Shown here piece by piece: positions 63,055 to 64,000 of a stretch of DNA of 64,000 nt. The position numbers were made by a program, and so were the translations under genes. The first letter of the stretch is position 1. Every line of letters begins with the position of its first letter. The DNA comes from Pseudomonadota bacterium. GTDB taxonomy: Bacteria > Pseudomonadota > Alphaproteobacteria > Geminicoccales > Geminicoccaceae. The notes below the pieces were generated by a model. It ran no database searches, was not told the origin of the DNA, and worked only from the letters and a program-made list of their open reading frames with translations. The stretch spans positions 1-64,000 of the forward strand of contig JAUQQO010000015.1 of assembly GCA_030549795.1 (NCBI GenBank). Direction: 5' to 3'.

Positions 63055-64000
63055 CTAGCCGTTCGGCATCTGGCGCAGGGCCTGGACACCGGCGACGAAC
63101 CGCCTCAGGGTTTCGGAAATGGCCCCGCGTGGGATGATCGCCTCGACGAGTTGGAAGCGGCCACGGGTGAGCATCGCAGCTTCGAGTGCGTGGGCCAGTT
63201 GGGCGCGCGTATGCACTCGCCTGCCCTCCCCGCCCAAAGCCGCTGCGGCCTGCGCGAAGTGCCAGTCGTCGAGGTCGTTGAAGCGCGCATTCGGTTCGAA
63301 TACGCGCAGCATCTCCCAACTGCGGTTGTTGAAGACAAGCACGATCGGATCGATGCCGAGTTTGCGGCAGTTGCCCAGCTCCCAGCCGGTCATCTGGAAG
63401 GCACCGTCGCCTACGAGGACGAGCGTGCGGCGGCCGGTGACGAGCTGGGCCGCCATTCCCGCCGGCACTCCGTAGCCCATACCGGCGTAATAAGCCGGTG
63501 CCGTGAGTGGACCGTGGTCAAGCGACATGGCCGTGAACAGACAGTCGCCGACGTCGCAGGCGACCGGCATCACCCCGTGGCGCGCGAAGAGATCGTTGAG
63601 CGCGCGGGCGATGTCGTCGGGCGTGATCGGCGCCTCGTCGGCGACGAGGCCGCGCGGCACCGAGGGCTTGGGGGCTGCGGTCGCCGACCCGAGCGGGCGG
63701 GCCCGCGCAAGCAGCGCATCGATGAGCGCCCGCAGCGGAATGTCGGGGAAAACGTGGAACCCCATCGCCACGCTGCGGTCGCAGGCGCGTATGGTTCGCC
63801 TGAGGTCGAGCCGACCCACGCTCACTCCGAAGTTCGTATCCGAGAGGATGACACCCAACAGCAACAGCCCATCCGAGCCCTCGACCAGCTCGGCGATCGC
63901 CGGATCGCCGGCAAAGCCGAGGTAGGTTCCCAAAAGCGGCGCATCCGCTTCGCTCAACAGCCCGCGCCCCATGAAGGTGGTGACCACCGGAATGGCGAGT
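63055..64000 (-). CDS. Thiamine diphosphate-dependent keto-acid decarboxylase, C-terminal part (IpdC-like)
   Basis: The C-terminal 310 or so residues are in the window, and the gene continues past the right edge. The thiamine diphosphate motif GDGAFQMTGWELGNCRKLG, then VFNNRSWEMLRVFEP, is clear. The middle-domain segment LLLGVILSDTNFGVSVGRLD resembles alphaproteobacterial indolepyruvate/phenylpyruvate decarboxylases. It would convert an aromatic or branched keto acid to the aldehyde. It shares direction with the Aas-like gene and probably an operon. The substrate cannot be fixed without the N-terminal domain. Confidence 0.85.
   Translation of the reverse strand, partial: LAIPVVTTFMGRGLLSEADAPLLGTYLGFAGDPAIAELVEGSDGLLLLGVILSDTNFGVSVGRLDLRRTIRACDRSVAMGFHVFPDIPLRALIDALLARARPLGSATAAPKPSVPRGLVADEAPITPDDIARALNDLFARHGVMPVACDVGDCLFTAMSLDHGPLTAPAYYAGMGYGVPAGMAAQLVTGRRTLVLVGDGAFQMTGWELGNCRKLGIDPIVLVFNNRSWEMLRVFEPNARFNDLDDWHFAQAAAALGGEGRRVHTRAQLAHALEAAMLTRGRFQLVEAIIPRGAISETLRRFVAGVQALRQMPNG

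Overview
The window is GC-rich, almost fully coding bacterial DNA with many GTG and TTG starts. It most likely comes from an alphaproteobacterial chromosome. The markers for this are an Irr-type Fur regulator beside bacterioferritin, an NDUFA12-type complex I subunit, a long class II (B12-dependent) ribonucleotide reductase, and a sox cluster of alphaproteobacterial type. No rRNA, tRNA, CRISPR array, insertion sequence or phage module was recognised. The genus cannot be named from the sequence alone.

Layout. 1-6.4 kb: thiosulfate/sulfide oxidation. A leftward group (a Tat protein cut by the window edge, FccB/SoxF flavoprotein, monohaem cytochrome c, SoxW-like and SoxS-like thioredoxins) diverges from a rightward soxY-soxZ-soxB-ccdA/soxV operon. 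soxAX and soxCD are not seen. 6.3-9 kb: a family 2 glycosyltransferase downstream of lepA. 9.4-15.1 kb: a 3-hydroxyacyl-CoA dehydrogenase-like enzyme, then a complete five-gene branched-chain-amino-acid-type ABC importer. 15.1-20.1 kb: an arsenic-type locus. An ACR3/BASS-like carrier and a LuxR-type regulator diverge from a Rieske protein and a molybdopterin enzyme of the arsenite oxidase (AioBA) family. The large subunit unusually carries its own Tat signal. 20.2-23.3 kb: an FAH-family hydrolase, an HtrA-like protein with its catalytic residues replaced plus a PDZ domain, and a FAD amine oxidase-type enzyme. 24-28 kb: a polysaccharide operon (deacetylase-like protein, GT4, UDP-GlcNAc 2-epimerase).

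28.3-36.5 kb: an enolase-superfamily enzyme, a ferric-reductase-like membrane flavoprotein followed by a 31-residue membrane peptide, endonuclease V overlapping an HHH protein, and an M81 peptidase with a gamma-glutamyltransferase. 36.8-38.6 kb: iron module (unknown protein, bfr, bfd, irr). 39-41.4 kb: hydrolase, VOC protein, FrnE-like DsbA, NDUFA12. 42-47.3 kb: nrdJ with a possible NrdR box, aroQ, SMP-30 protein. 47.3-48.8 kb: a three-repeat YcgJ-like lipoprotein and a secreted barnase/barstar pair. 49-55 kb: a dipeptide-type ABC importer interrupted by a DUF2237 gene and a small exported protein. 55-58.9 kb: two RTX calcium-binding-repeat proteins flanking an L,D-transpeptidase. 59.5-64 kb: an ornithine/lysine decarboxylase-type enzyme, an acyltransferase/acyl-ACP synthetase fusion and a keto-acid decarboxylase cut by the window end.

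Taken together the genes suggest a respiratory organism that can gain electrons from reduced sulfur and possibly arsenite, and that scavenges amino acids and peptides. The most unusual items are the compact AioA-like enzyme with its own Tat signal and LuxR regulator, the secreted ribonuclease with its inhibitor, and the HtrA-like pseudoprotease.
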